Of a stretch of DNA of 64,000 nt, positions 9,548 to 18,955 are shown in pieces (the first letter of the stretch is position 1; every line of letters begins with the position of its first letter). The DNA lies in NCBI RefSeq assembly GCF_017599325.1, contig NZ_JAGFVM010000044.1:62001-126000 (forward strand), in the 5' to 3' direction. This DNA comes from Marinilactibacillus kalidii (GTDB taxonomy: Bacteria > Bacillota > Bacilli > Lactobacillales > Carnobacteriaceae_A). A program made the translations under genes and the position numbers. The notes beneath the pieces were generated by a model. It was not told the DNA's origin. It searched no databases and was given only the letters and a program-made list of their open reading frames with translations.

Positions 9548-9839
9548 TTAAACTTCTTCCCAAGCTAGCATACCATCGTTAATATTGATTGCTTCTATTC
9601 CATGTTCTTCTAATAAAGTGCCCGTTCTAGCAGATCTCTTACCCTAACGACAAATCACATGCACTGGCTGTCCTTGATCAAATTGATTCAGTTGGCATTC
9701 TAATGTCGATAGTGGAAAATTTTGCGCCCCAGCGATACGTCCTTCTTCAAATTCTGCTGCTTTCTTACATCACATCAATCAGTGTTACTTGATCTAACTT
9801 TTCTTTAAACTGACCAACGCTTACTTCTTTTTTCGACAT
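9548..9839 (-). pseudogene. Rhodanese-like domain protein, broken by frameshift and nonsense codon
   Basis: The reading starts at ATG 9839 with a GGAG site 8 bases upstream and gives a rhodanese-like N-terminus ending in LIDVM, then TAA. In the next frame the protein continues as AAEFEEGRIAGAQNFPL and reaches VHVICR, followed by an in-frame TAG, then GKRSARTG and a typical end GMLAWEEV. The TAG replaces a residue of the active-site loop (family pattern CRSGxRS) next to the catalytic Cys. With two independent lesions, this ~97-residue sulfurtransferase (GlpE/YtwF type) cannot be made as one protein. Confidence 0.85.
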
Positions 9840-9911
9840 GTTTTATGCTCCTACACTATTTATTACGTGTTTGCTATACTTATAATAGCGCAAAGAAAGG
9901 AGAAAATAAAA

Positions 9912-10337
9912 ATGAAGAATAGGACTATAAGACCCGCTCTAAGCAAAGAAATCAATGAAATCGAAACAAGGCTCGATGCATTCAATCTTAAGGCAAAACC
10001 ATTACTGCAAGAAAAAGCATTCATCCCATTCAATTTCACCTTGATAATAGACGATCAACTTGTCGGTGGTGTTTCAAGTTATGCATCGCTTTATAAAATT
10101 GGATACATAGATACCCTCTGGGTAGACGAAGCCTTTCGAGGTCAGGGGTTTGGGAAAGACCTACTTTTAAAAGTAGAAGATGCACTAACGAATTACGGGT
10201 GCCAAGTTGTACACCTGGAAACATTTGATTTTCAGGGACCTACTTTTTATGAAAAATGTGGCTATAGCCTATTTGGCCAGCTAGATTATCCTCACGCAGA
10301 TCTGACAGAATATTTTTACGCTAAAACCTTTATTTGA
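9912..10337 (+). CDS. GNAT family N-acetyltransferase
   Basis: This 141-residue protein has the GNAT acetyl-CoA fold: the strand DTLWVDEAFRGQGFG carries the acetyl-CoA loop (R/QxxGxG/A), followed by LEVED-like helix residues and the C-terminal FYEKCGY typical of the family. ATG 9912 is chosen because AAAGGAG ends 9 bases upstream; an upstream in-frame codon lies in the promoter region. Acceptor substrate unknown. Confidence 0.85.
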   Translation: MKNRTIRPALSKEINEIETRLDAFNLKAKPLLQEKAFIPFNFTLIIDDQLVGGVSSYASLYKIGYIDTLWVDEAFRGQGFGKDLLLKVEDALTNYGCQVVHLETFDFQGPTFYEKCGYSLFGQLDYPHADLTEYFYAKTFI

Positions 10338-10417
10338 TTCTAATCCTTCTTCATCAAATCATCAAAGTCATGTGATAAGATAGTTTGTACAAGAAGGAAT
10401 AAGAAGGAGTAGAATGA

Positions 10418-11371
10418 ATGAATAAAAGAATAGCTGCAACTGTATTAGGTGGTTTAGGCGCAACAATTGGTGCCTTAGCGGTAACCGGAAATTATTTTTA
10501 TAAAACGGCGGTCGCCAATACAAAAAAACCGTTTATAGAAGAGTTTGACCATGTGGCGATACACCCAGATGATCCTTGGGCAGACGAAAAAATATGGTAT
10601 AACGAAGCCGAACGCGAAGTGACCACAATTCTTTCAGATGATGGATTGAGTATTTCAGGAATCTATATTCCTGCTGCTAAGCCATCTAAAAAAGTGGCTT
10701 TGATTGCTCATGGCTATAGTGGTAGTTCAAAAGATATGGCTCCTTTTGCTAAACTTTTCCATGATTTAGATTTCAATATTCTCGTCTCTGACGCTAGAGG
10801 TCATGGTGATAGCGAAGGAAACTATATAGGCTTCGGCTGGCATGAACGCAACGACTACTTAAGATGGATCGATCAGATGATCGAACGTCACGGTGAAGAA
10901 GCGGAAATCGTCTTATTTGGTATCAGTATGGGTGGAGCCACTGTTTTAAACGTTAGTGGCGAACAGCTTCCGCCTCAAGTAAAAGCAATCGTGGAAGATT
11001 GTGGGTTCAGCTCAGTAGAAGAAGAAATCACGCATCAATTAAAAGATATGTACAAATTACCAAAATTCCCACTTGTTCAAGTAACTAGTTTAGTGACAAA
11101 AATTCGTGCAGGGTATTGGTTTGAAGAGGCAAGTTCACTTGAGCAAGTGAAAAAAAATCAAACACCAACGCTATTTATTCACGGAGACGCCGATCACTTC
11201 GTACCGACTTGGATGGTTCATGAGCTATACGAAGCAAATGCTTCAGCTAAGGAATTATACGTAGTACCAGGCGCTGAACATGCCTATGCTTATGTAACAG
11301 ACAAAGAAACTTATCGTCATAGAGTATCTGGATTCCTCAGTCATTACGTCACACTAGATCAGACCTTATAG
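10418..11371 (+). CDS. Membrane-anchored alpha/beta hydrolase
   Basis: This 317-residue protein has an N-terminal hydrophobic anchor (about residues 5-28) followed by an alpha/beta hydrolase domain that is probably outside the cell. The nucleophile elbow is GISMGGAT (Ser), the acid is in HGDADHFVP and the His in GAEHAYAY. It resembles B. subtilis YqkD-type serine hydrolases of unknown substrate. AAGGAG lies upstream, and two overlapping ATGs (10414 and 10418) follow; the second is in frame. Confidence 0.8.
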   Translation: MNKRIAATVLGGLGATIGALAVTGNYFYKTAVANTKKPFIEEFDHVAIHPDDPWADEKIWYNEAEREVTTILSDDGLSISGIYIPAAKPSKKVALIAHGYSGSSKDMAPFAKLFHDLDFNILVSDARGHGDSEGNYIGFGWHERNDYLRWIDQMIERHGEEAEIVLFGISMGGATVLNVSGEQLPPQVKAIVEDCGFSSVEEEITHQLKDMYKLPKFPLVQVTSLVTKIRAGYWFEEASSLEQVKKNQTPTLFIHGDADHFVPTWMVHELYEANASAKELYVVPGAEHAYAYVTDKETYRHRVSGFLSHYVTLDQTL

Positions 11372-11380
11372 TTATCGACT

Positions 11381-11447
11381 AAAAAACGATACTTACCGTG
11401 TATGCTCTTTAACATAGAGAATACGCAGTGTAAGTATCGTTTTTTTT
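11381..11447. terminator. Bidirectional hairpin terminator
   Basis: AAAAACGATACTTAC pairs with GTAAGTATCGTTTTT with A or T runs on both sides. It lies between the hydrolase and the convergent K+ channel gene. Confidence 0.8.
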
Positions 11448-11457
11448 GCTCATTAGA

Positions 11458-12453
11458 CTACTGATCCGGCCATTTATGATGGTCAATCTTTATGGCCCCC
11501 ATCAATTGCTTTCTACGTTTTTCCTGATCTGCAAAAAGCTTTTCAAAGTCCTCCGCAGAAATCAGGGGTACATTTTTTTCAATTAAAGAATCTGTATTTG
11601 GAATAGGCGGTGGTGTATCAGAAGGACTGACAAAAGCTTCTGTGAGACTTTCCAGATACGTTGTAATACTCGATTTCGTACTTTGAATCAATAAAAAATT
11701 CGTTTTGTTTTCTTCTGCTAGTCCGCTTTTTAAAATAGTCAGTGTTTCATCCAGTATCGCTATCGCTACAGAAGCTGACTCCTTGGGCTTACTACTGTGA
11801 TAGAAATGCAGTAGCGGATAGGCATGATGCTGTTGCGTAAGGTGACTGATTTTAGAAGAAATGTCCACCAATACTAAATCAATATTATGAAAGTCTTCCC
11901 CATTCCAAATATTGTCGATTACTTCTGTACTTTTGTTGCCCAAACTCGTGATGCTCATTGCAAGCGAACGCTTTTGCACAACGGCATCTACCACTGAAAT
12001 AATATAAGAAGCACATAACGTTAAAAATAAAATACCAACACCTGAATTTAACGTCGTCATGATCTGCCAAAAACCTGCTTTCGGTGAATAATCTCCAACA
12101 CCAAGCGTAAACAAGGTGAAGCCGGTGAAATAAATTCGTTCATACCAAACGATTGGACTATCTGGACTAGAAGCATTTGAAATAGAAGTAGGATCACCTG
12201 AAAAAAAGAGCGAAAACCCTGCCCAAATCATAAAAGACCATAAAAATAGTGTGCTCACTAATGTGACTGGACCAATAAAATCATAGAATTTATTATTATA
12301 TTTCCCTATTCGATTGAAACCTCGCCAAATCAATTCTGCCAGTCGTTTCGAGAGTGGTCCTGCACCGCCATCAACCCAGAGTGTTGTCCAGACCAAATCT
12401 ATAATAGTCAAACCAATAACGCCAAACCCTAGTATATAAAAAATCCAATTCAT
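11458..12453 (-). CDS. Potassium channel family protein
   Basis: This 331-residue protein has four N-terminal membrane helices and a pore loop with the K+ selectivity filter TLGVGDY (inside FTLFTLGVGDYSPK), as in two-helix-per-pore (ion trans 2) channels. About 180 C-terminal cytosolic residues form no RCK (TrkA-N) domain that I can see, so gating is unclear. The ATG at 12453 is preferred; an in-frame GTG at 12465 is possible. It overlaps no neighbour and follows the diguanylate cyclase gene by about 35 bases, so co-transcription is likely. Confidence 0.8.
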   Translation of the reverse strand: MNWIFYILGFGVIGLTIIDLVWTTLWVDGGAGPLSKRLAELIWRGFNRIGKYNNKFYDFIGPVTLVSTLFLWSFMIWAGFSLFFSGDPTSISNASSPDSPIVWYERIYFTGFTLFTLGVGDYSPKAGFWQIMTTLNSGVGILFLTLCASYIISVVDAVVQKRSLAMSITSLGNKSTEVIDNIWNGEDFHNIDLVLVDISSKISHLTQQHHAYPLLHFYHSSKPKESASVAIAILDETLTILKSGLAEENKTNFLLIQSTKSSITTYLESLTEAFVSPSDTPPPIPNTDSLIEKNVPLISAEDFEKLFADQEKRRKQLMGAIKIDHHKWPDQ

Positions 12454-12488
12454 CCTGATATTCACCTATCCTATACGATTTATTCTAT

Positions 12489-14084
12489 TTATATCATAAT
12501 AGGATTAGAAGGATTCTCCAAATCAGACGAATCTAAATCAACCATATCTTCCGTAAAAACCTTAACCTTATTTCTTCCAGTTTCTTTGGCTTGATAGAGT
12601 GCCTTATCTGCCTTATTCAATAAATCAGAGATTGTATCTGTCCCTTGTTTCAAGGACCCCGCTATACCAATACTCAATGTGACCGTAATTTCACCTTCTG
12701 ATGTGATCAAGGGTGTCTTTTCAACTGCCAAACGGATACGATTAGCTAATAGTTCTGCTTCTAATTGATGGCAATTTTTGATTGAGAAGACAAATTCTTC
12801 TCCCCCATATCTTGCAAACAGTTCTCCCTTTAAAAGATTATTTTGGCAAATCGTCACAACATGTGCCAACAAGCGATCTCCAATGAGATGACCATAAACA
12901 TCGTTCACTTTTTTAAAATAATCCACGTCCATAATCATCACAGCAAAAGGTGTCTCCTCCATATGAGATTGCGTATAGTCTACTTCACATTGTTGTAAGA
13001 AAGCTCGTCGATTATAAATATGCGTCAATTCATCATAATAGGCTTGTCGTTCTAACAAATGCTGTAATTTTTTCACTTCTGTAATATCAGTGAATATTAA
13101 CAAATATCCTTCCATATTTCTCATTGGATCCAAGGTAGACAGTCTCACTTGGTAGATTCGATCATTATCCACGCTAACATTGATTTCTAAAAGACCAATT
13201 TCCATGTCAAATGTAGCATTGAACAAATCTTGCCACACATCGCTAATTGCTAGCCCAAACATGGCGTGATTCAACTGTGGAAAATGCAATTTACTTGCTT
13301 GATTGATTTCAACTAGTCTAAAAGAGCCATCCAGAACCATTACAGCATCATCGATACTATTGAAGATAACATCTTTTGCAACCGGCATAATACTAAATAA
13401 TTTTGAAGTACTGATCGCCCAAAAATAAAGCAAAGTGGATATCCATAAAACCATTGGTACTGGGTCCAGACCTTCAGGTGTGATACCTAATAAATAGACA
13501 AAAGCGGTGACGATCGGTAAGAACTGACCAAATATGAGTGCTGTAATTTGAAAACGATACTGGATAGAAACTTCTTTGTACCTAGATGCCAGCAAAAGTA
13601 GACCTGCCAACATGCACCCAAATGTCAGACCACCTTGTAGTAAATACCAAAACCCAATTTCTTGATAAAAAAATGGTGCGCCCAACGTAGGGTGTAAAGT
13701 GAACACTCTATAGTAAAGGTGATGATAGTCGTTCGTAAATACGAGTATTGTCGTTATCACTGGAATCGTCAGTAAGCTTGCTATTTGGTATTTTTGTACT
13801 TTGATACCCAGATACTTCATGATAAATAATAAACCAAGTGGCGAAGTAAAGGGTAGACCAATATACATGATCGCCGTCCAGAATTTTAATTGTTGTAAAT
13901 TAGCTGATAACATACCAAAAGCGGATCCCAAGCAGTAAATGACGATCACTGCTACATAAACTAAAAAGTAGAAAGAAATCCTCTTGTAAAGACGCCTCCT
14001 GTTAAAAACGTACAGGAATAAGTAGAAATTTAATACACCTGACATTGTAATGATCGAGATGTAAGCTAGCATTTGTTCGCGCAT
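12489..14084 (-). CDS. Diguanylate cyclase with 7TM and PAS domains
   Basis: This 531-residue protein has an N-terminal seven-helix module (about residues 1-220, resembling histidine-kinase N-terminal 7TM regions), a PAS domain (about 225-345) and a GGDEF domain (about 350-510). The active site RYGGEEF is intact and DELTHIYNRRAF marks the domain start, so c-di-GMP synthesis is expected. GAGGGG lies 6 bases from the ATG. A GGDEF-EAL protein is encoded near 57 kb, so the genome has at least two c-di-GMP enzymes. The ligand of the 7TM/PAS part is unknown. Confidence 0.85.
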   Translation of the reverse strand: MREQMLAYISIITMSGVLNFYLFLYVFNRRRLYKRISFYFLVYVAVIVIYCLGSAFGMLSANLQQLKFWTAIMYIGLPFTSPLGLLFIMKYLGIKVQKYQIASLLTIPVITTILVFTNDYHHLYYRVFTLHPTLGAPFFYQEIGFWYLLQGGLTFGCMLAGLLLLASRYKEVSIQYRFQITALIFGQFLPIVTAFVYLLGITPEGLDPVPMVLWISTLLYFWAISTSKLFSIMPVAKDVIFNSIDDAVMVLDGSFRLVEINQASKLHFPQLNHAMFGLAISDVWQDLFNATFDMEIGLLEINVSVDNDRIYQVRLSTLDPMRNMEGYLLIFTDITEVKKLQHLLERQAYYDELTHIYNRRAFLQQCEVDYTQSHMEETPFAVMIMDVDYFKKVNDVYGHLIGDRLLAHVVTICQNNLLKGELFARYGGEEFVFSIKNCHQLEAELLANRIRLAVEKTPLITSEGEITVTLSIGIAGSLKQGTDTISDLLNKADKALYQAKETGRNKVKVFTEDMVDLDSSDLENPSNPIMI

Positions 14085-14204
14085 ATAGTCCCCTCAAATA
14101 ATGTCCTTTTCATTTTACTATATCACAACTCCCTCCATTTCAAGCTAAACGGATTAAGAACAATTTATGACATATTTATGTAAGAATAATTGAATAAAAT
14201 AAAA

Positions 14205-14241
14205 ATGTAGGGAACAATTGAACATCAACTATTCCCTACAT
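14205..14241 (-). terminator. Terminator for the betaine-binding protein gene
   Basis: On the minus strand ATGTAGGGA pairs with TCCCTACAT and is followed by TTTTTATTTTATT. It lies about 65 bases after the stop at 14307. Confidence 0.75.
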
Positions 14242-14306
14242 CATCGAATTTTAAAAAATGACGCTATCAAATCGTGCATTTTTTATTATAGCTAGTCTTG
14301 ATTTAT

Positions 14307-15206
14307 TTAGTCCATTCCTGGTATATCATCAATTGAATCAATATCCATATAACTTGGAACGGCTAATCCACTACGTGCACCTTCAAGGTTTTCTCCGAGA
14401 TCTTCTAGATCATCGCCATATTCATCCATAAATGCCCCGTGAGATCCTGGGAGCCATGGTGCGAGGCTGACGTCACCTTCTCCAGATGCAATTGCACTGA
14501 ACATGATTGCTGGATCTACACTTGTAATAGTAGTGTTAAATCCTTGTTGATCTAAAATAACTTTCATGACATTTGAAGAAGCGCGTTCCGTATCCCATGG
14601 CGTAGAAACAAGTTCTATCTGTTCACCGTTTCCTTGTTCCACACCGGTTGTCCATTCAGAAACTCTTTCTTGGTTATCTTCTACCCAGCTTTCCGCTACT
14701 TCTTCAAAAGGTTGCTCTCTTGCTTCTAACATAACGTCTTGCATATCTTCCACTGTCCAATTAAATTGGTCAACGATTTGATAAGCAGCCGGATGGTCTT
14801 CTTGGAAACCTGTTCTTGCTATCGTATGAATACTTTCGGTTTCTCCAAAAGTCAGTTCTGGATCATCTAGAAACTTGATATCATATTCTTCAAACTTCCA
14901 ATGTGGCGCCCAAGCAGTAACAATAATTGGTTCTTCGTTTTGAATCGCCTGATCTAATTCTGTTATCATCCCAGCAGCTGAACTTTCTTGTAGTGTCCAA
15001 CCTTCTAGGTTATCGTACGTCTCTATAGTATCGTGCGCCATTTGTGTTAAACCAGCACCAGGCTCTGTTCCAGTAATTGTGTAGTCTAGTTGCTCGCCTA
15101 AATGGTTTTCTCCTGTATCCTCTGCACCTTCACTAGTACTGCAAGCTGAAAGTAGCAAAGCCCCCGATACGATTGACAATGTTCCTATAGATTTCTGATA
15201 ATTCAT
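14307..15206 (-). CDS. Glycine betaine-type substrate-binding lipoprotein (OpuAC-like), orphan
   Basis: This 299-residue lipoprotein has signal peptide and lipobox LLLSACS (Cys at about residue 22). Its two lobes follow the order of B. subtilis OpuAC: first TITGTEPGAGL, VTAWAPHWKF and SIHTIAR, then PWDTERASSNV and LAPWLPGSHG. The Trp residues in AWAPHW, TPWD and APWLP match the aromatic cage that binds quaternary amines such as glycine betaine. No permease or ATPase gene is adjacent, so it must pair with an importer encoded elsewhere or serve another role. GGAGGAAAAG precedes the ATG. Confidence 0.85.
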   Translation of the reverse strand: MNYQKSIGTLSIVSGALLLSACSTSEGAEDTGENHLGEQLDYTITGTEPGAGLTQMAHDTIETYDNLEGWTLQESSAAGMITELDQAIQNEEPIIVTAWAPHWKFEEYDIKFLDDPELTFGETESIHTIARTGFQEDHPAAYQIVDQFNWTVEDMQDVMLEAREQPFEEVAESWVEDNQERVSEWTTGVEQGNGEQIELVSTPWDTERASSNVMKVILDQQGFNTTITSVDPAIMFSAIASGEGDVSLAPWLPGSHGAFMDEYGDDLEDLGENLEGARSGLAVPSYMDIDSIDDIPGMD

Positions 15207-15432
15207 TCTTTTCCTCCTCCAAATTCGAGTTGTTTTATGATCGCTTCACTTGTTTATCCATGTTGAACAAAATATTCCGCACGATTAAAGTAAAGCAAAC
15301 TAAAACAAGCTCCGATAAATATGTTAACATAACCTGGAGAAGCTTTCAAAAAACCCTTGTCAAATGGGCGTTTAAAAGAAATTTTTTTTAGTTTTTAGTT
15401 TCAGTATTTAAACTTTTATTCTTTTTATCTGT

Positions 15433-16785
15433 TTATTTTGTTTCAAAAACCAACCGGATACGTGCACCTAAAACTTTTTTATCTTTTTTTATATTTTCAG
15501 TAAATAACCGCGCATGATTTTTATTTGCCAGTTCGTTTGCGATAAACAAGCCTAGTCCATAATGCTCTTTGTTTCGTGCTTTGTGTTCAGTAAAAAACCG
15601 ATCCATTCCCTTCTCTAATGCAACTTGAGAAAAGCCATCCCCTTCATCCTCAATCACTATTTCATACCGATCGTCCACATGTTTAAAAGACAATGTCAGT
15701 TGGGTTTTTATTCGACTGTGATCGATGGCATTTTTAACCAGATTTTGAATAATTTTCATTAATTCCCCTTTATTTACATCTACACTTGCTTCATATTCTC
15801 TCTCTAAAACAGATACGTTTATTTGTTTCATCGTAGAAATCTGCTTGGCTAGCGTTTCTATACTTGAAATGGTTTTTTCATCAAATACGCAAGTTTGGAC
15901 GGTTTCGACTTCTAACCCTGATAGATAACGTAATTCTTTGAGATAACTATGCATTCTTTCTAACCCTTTTTCCGCATGGGTCAGATAAGCTCGTTGTTCT
16001 TCATCAAGCACTGTCTCGTCTAGTAGTTCTATGTTTCCGGCAATAATCGATAAGGGCGTATTAATATCATGAGAGATCGCTTGTAACGTCGTCTCAAGGG
16101 CTTCACGTTGGGACCACTGGGTTCTTAAACTTTTTTTCAATTTATCTTCCATCTTGTATAGGGAACGTAAGATATCATCAATTTCTTTTATCGTACTGTT
16201 TTTCCTGGCATAGTCATTCTCTTGATCAAAAATAGAATCTTTTATTGTCAAAATCATTTGTAATTCTCGATCAATCCGCTTGGCGAAATGTCTGACGAGC
16301 AACACGAGACCAATCACGATCACGAGCAAAAAACTTACGGTCATTATATGCTCAGCTGTTGGTAATCGTTCTCGTAACTGATCCGATTTAAAGTCTGCTT
16401 TTAATCGGTATGTCAAAACAAGTGTCCGCTGTTCTCCTTCTATCCTTCTGTATTGCCTAGTGCTCCGACTCGTATACGCCTCTGTCATTTGTGCTAGTTT
16501 CTCCCGCTCTTCGAGTGACGCGATAGATTGATTAACGATCTTTCCTTCTTTATCTAGTTCAATATAATGGATATACCCAGGAATTTGAGCGACAGAAAAG
16601 TTTTGTTGATCAATTTCCTCTGCAATCTCTGAAGCCATTCGCTCTGGGTAATTGGCAGGATAAAGAACCCCGCTGTTGAGCGCGAGGTTCATTCCTACAT
16701 AAAACAAAGCTACCACACTCATTAAAAATAGTAGCATAGTCATTAAAAACTGTATTAAAATCGATTTGATGGATCGTTTAGCCAT
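15433..16785 (-). CDS. Sensor histidine kinase (LanK-like)
   Basis: This 450-residue kinase has two membrane helices (about residues 8-32 and 155-175) around an extracellular sensor of about 120 residues. HATPase and dimerisation motifs are intact: H-box AISHDINTPL, N-box NLVKNAIDHS, G1 EDEGDGFS and G2 GLGLFIA. ATG 16785 is used; it overlaps the response regulator gene by 31 bases, and an in-frame TTG at 16803 lacks a ribosome site. Its position behind LanFEG-like transporter genes suggests that it senses a peptide antibiotic and controls this operon. That role is inferred. Confidence 0.8.
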   Translation of the reverse strand: MAKRSIKSILIQFLMTMLLFLMSVVALFYVGMNLALNSGVLYPANYPERMASEIAEEIDQQNFSVAQIPGYIHYIELDKEGKIVNQSIASLEEREKLAQMTEAYTSRSTRQYRRIEGEQRTLVLTYRLKADFKSDQLRERLPTAEHIMTVSFLLVIVIGLVLLVRHFAKRIDRELQMILTIKDSIFDQENDYARKNSTIKEIDDILRSLYKMEDKLKKSLRTQWSQREALETTLQAISHDINTPLSIIAGNIELLDETVLDEEQRAYLTHAEKGLERMHSYLKELRYLSGLEVETVQTCVFDEKTISSIETLAKQISTMKQINVSVLEREYEASVDVNKGELMKIIQNLVKNAIDHSRIKTQLTLSFKHVDDRYEIVIEDEGDGFSQVALEKGMDRFFTEHKARNKEHYGLGLFIANELANKNHARLFTENIKKDKKVLGARIRLVFETK

Positions 16786-17438
16786 TTGTACCCAATCCCC
16801 CAAACCGTTTGTATTGGTTGTTCATGATATGCACTAAACTTATGGCGAATTTTTTTAATACGTTCTGTTATGGTTGTTTGACTGTCTCCTTCGCCATCGA
16901 AGCCATAAACGGATGTATAAATCGCTTCTTTTGAAAAGACTTGTCCTTTGTTTTTTAAAAGGAGCAAGCAAATATCATATTCAGATGCAGTAAGATTTAC
17001 GGGTTTTTCTAGACAATAGAAAGTTCTTTGTATGAGATCCGCGCTGATCGTGCCATCGTTCAGACGGTATTGCTTCTCTCTTGTCTCTCTTCTAAGGTGT
17101 GCTTCTACCCTTGCACGCAGTTCTTTAATGGAAAAAGGTTTTGTAATATAATCATCTCCGCCAGATGCAAAGCCTTCTAGGATATCTTTTTCGAATGATT
17201 TAGCTGTTAAAAATAAAACGGGGATATCGATTTGATTGCGATTGGATCTCAGAAACGTAAAGCCATCTACCGTTGGCATCATCACATCCAATAGTAATAA
17301 GTCACACTGATTAATGGCTTGGATGTTCACTGTACTTGAATCCAATTGAACAGTAATGGTGTGTCCAACTTTCTCTAACGCTCGTCTCATCAGTTTTAGT
17401 AGATCCAAATCATCATCAATAATCATAATATGCGCCAT
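16755..17438 (-). CDS. OmpR-type response regulator (LanR-like)
   Basis: This 227-residue protein has a receiver domain (about residues 1-118) with the acidic pocket DDD, phosphoacceptor Asp51 in LLLLDVMMP, Thr in FLTAK and Lys in ITKPF. A winged-helix DNA-binding domain follows (about 130-222, with LTASEYDICLLLLKNKGQVFS and GIGYKW). It lies 3 bases after the second permease gene and overlaps the kinase gene, so it is part of the same operon. It probably regulates the operon's own promoter. Confidence 0.85.
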   Translation of the reverse strand: MAHIMIIDDDLDLLKLMRRALEKVGHTITVQLDSSTVNIQAINQCDLLLLDVMMPTVDGFTFLRSNRNQIDIPVLFLTAKSFEKDILEGFASGGDDYITKPFSIKELRARVEAHLRRETREKQYRLNDGTISADLIQRTFYCLEKPVNLTASEYDICLLLLKNKGQVFSKEAIYTSVYGFDGEGDSQTTITERIKKIRHKFSAYHEQPIQTVWGIGYKWLNDPSNRF

Positions 17439-17441
17439 ACT

Positions 17442-18197
17442 TTATCCCTCCTTGCTACCGTCTTCTGCTTCCCATTGATTATACCAAATTCGCTCGATGA
17501 AAAAGATACAGATGATAAGTAATAACGCAATAATCGTTAATCCAAATAGGGGTTTAATCAACAAGGTCCCACCAGTTGCTTGACTGGGAAAATATTCGTA
17601 GTGCATGCGAATCGACCACGTTATCGGTAAGTATTTCCAAATTTCTTGACCTAGTCCTGTAGTACCTATCAGTATACCGAATAAAGCTAAAAAGGCAGAA
17701 TTAATAACCGCGCCATTCATTCTGAACTGGTAGCTTGTAAAGAGTACCAAAAGCACGTTTGGTAACATCAGTAAATAACTGATGCTCAAGAAAAGCAAAA
17801 AGAGATTGATCGGTACTTGGGTTTCTCTCAAATAAGAACCGATATAAAAAGTTCCGCCAGCTATCATATAAGTTAATCCTAGATAAGAACCAATACTAAG
17901 ACATTTAACAAGAAAATAGTTTTTTCTGTTCAGGTCAGTTCGAAATTCATTCGCATATCGTCCTGCTTTACGGTCAAGATCGGTGATCAGATCAATAAAA
18001 ACCCCTAAAATGATCATCACGCAAAGGTTAAAAAGAATAAGAAAACTTGTTGCTTCGTATTCTGCTGTTATAGTCAATGCTGTCGTCATAAAGTAGCCGA
18101 TCAGAACCAGCGAAAAAGTAAAAGGTAATAGGAAAGTCATGCTAGGGATCCATGTATGCTTTGTTTTCAACCATTCTGCTCGAATACGGTGAATCAT
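17442..18197 (-). CDS. Lantibiotic-immunity type ABC permease (LanG-like)
   Basis: This 251-residue permease has six hydrophobic helices. It begins with MIHRIRAEWLKTKHTW, close to the start of the upstream permease (INTIKAEWLKERH), so the two are paralogous partners. The AEWLK start is typical of LanE/LanG and MutE/MutG permeases of lantibiotic self-protection exporters. It overlaps the upstream permease gene by 4 bases. The pair with the LanF-like ATPase should expel lantibiotic-type peptides from the membrane. Confidence 0.75.
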   Translation of the reverse strand: MIHRIRAEWLKTKHTWIPSMTFLLPFTFSLVLIGYFMTTALTITAEYEATSFLILFNLCVMIILGVFIDLITDLDRKAGRYANEFRTDLNRKNYFLVKCLSIGSYLGLTYMIAGGTFYIGSYLRETQVPINLFLLFLSISYLLMLPNVLLVLFTSYQFRMNGAVINSAFLALFGILIGTTGLGQEIWKYLPITWSIRMHYEYFPSQATGGTLLIKPLFGLTIIALLLIICIFFIERIWYNQWEAEDGSKEG

Positions 18198-18955
18198 ATT
18201 TTCACGCTCCTTACAAAAAGACTCGTTGTCGTAACCGACAGCAAGATAAACAACGCAAAGCTTGTTATTATTCCCAACACTACAACCGACAGATCCATCA
18301 GAGAACTGTCTACTGCAAGAAAGGTTCCATTCGGATGAATACCCAGCACAGGTGCCATCATTCTGGTACTATAACTCCAGGGAAAGTAGATCCATGCCGG
18401 TGCCGCTGCAAAAAAGGCAACACCTACGATGGTCATCGGAACATTTATCGCAAAACACATTAGACGATTCAGTTTATATGCAATCAGTAAACTGAACGGT
18501 ATCAACCAGCTATTCGAAATAATGAGTATGATACTTGCAAAGATGATGGCGCCTATACTCGTCGTTTCTTGAAAAACAGTCACTTCTATTATTACTGCAA
18601 GTATTAGATTGAACAAGGTAACGATGCTATAATCTAGCAAAGTGATGAAGATTTTTGCTATCCAAATGCTTTTCGCATCAGCATTCATCGATAACTGAAA
18701 ATCAATCTTTCGTTGATCGTCTTCTCGCTTAATGGCATGGCTAGTGATTAAAGATAGCACGATTGGACTGATCATTGAAGGATACCAATTATAGGCTGCG
18801 GCTATGAAGAAGCTAATTGACCCTGATTCCGCCTTGCCCATAAGCATACTCACCAAAAAACAAAAAATAGTAAAAACTAGCGGTATAATCCAAAAGAGCG
18901 AACGATTCGACGAGTGTCTTTCTTTCAACCATTCGGCTTTGATGGTATTGATCAT
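18194..18955 (-). CDS. Lantibiotic-immunity type ABC permease (LanE-like)
   Basis: This 253-residue permease has six predicted helices and an INTIKAEWLKERH start characteristic of LanE/MutE proteins. It overlaps both neighbours by 4 bases (ATPase upstream, second permease downstream), a compact FEG order as in nisin and nukacin immunity operons. No lantibiotic precursor or modification gene is visible nearby, so it more likely gives resistance to foreign peptides than self-immunity. Confidence 0.75.
   Translation of the reverse strand: MINTIKAEWLKERHSSNRSLFWIIPLVFTIFCFLVSMLMGKAESGSISFFIAAAYNWYPSMISPIVLSLITSHAIKREDDQRKIDFQLSMNADAKSIWIAKIFITLLDYSIVTLFNLILAVIIEVTVFQETTSIGAIIFASIILIISNSWLIPFSLLIAYKLNRLMCFAINVPMTIVGVAFFAAAPAWIYFPWSYSTRMMAPVLGIHPNGTFLAVDSSLMDLSVVVLGIITSFALFILLSVTTTSLFVRSVKI

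Noticed and set aside
14307-15206. A circularly permuted betaine-binding protein, because the half with the AWAPHW motif comes first.
   Set aside because: As I recall the sequence, B. subtilis OpuAC has the same order, so this is the normal layout.
15207-15432. Search for a lantibiotic precursor peptide in the gap after the LanK-like gene.
   Set aside because: No small frame with a ribosome site and a Cys/Ser/Thr-rich C-terminus was found on either strand; the gap is AT-rich upstream sequence of the betaine-binding gene.
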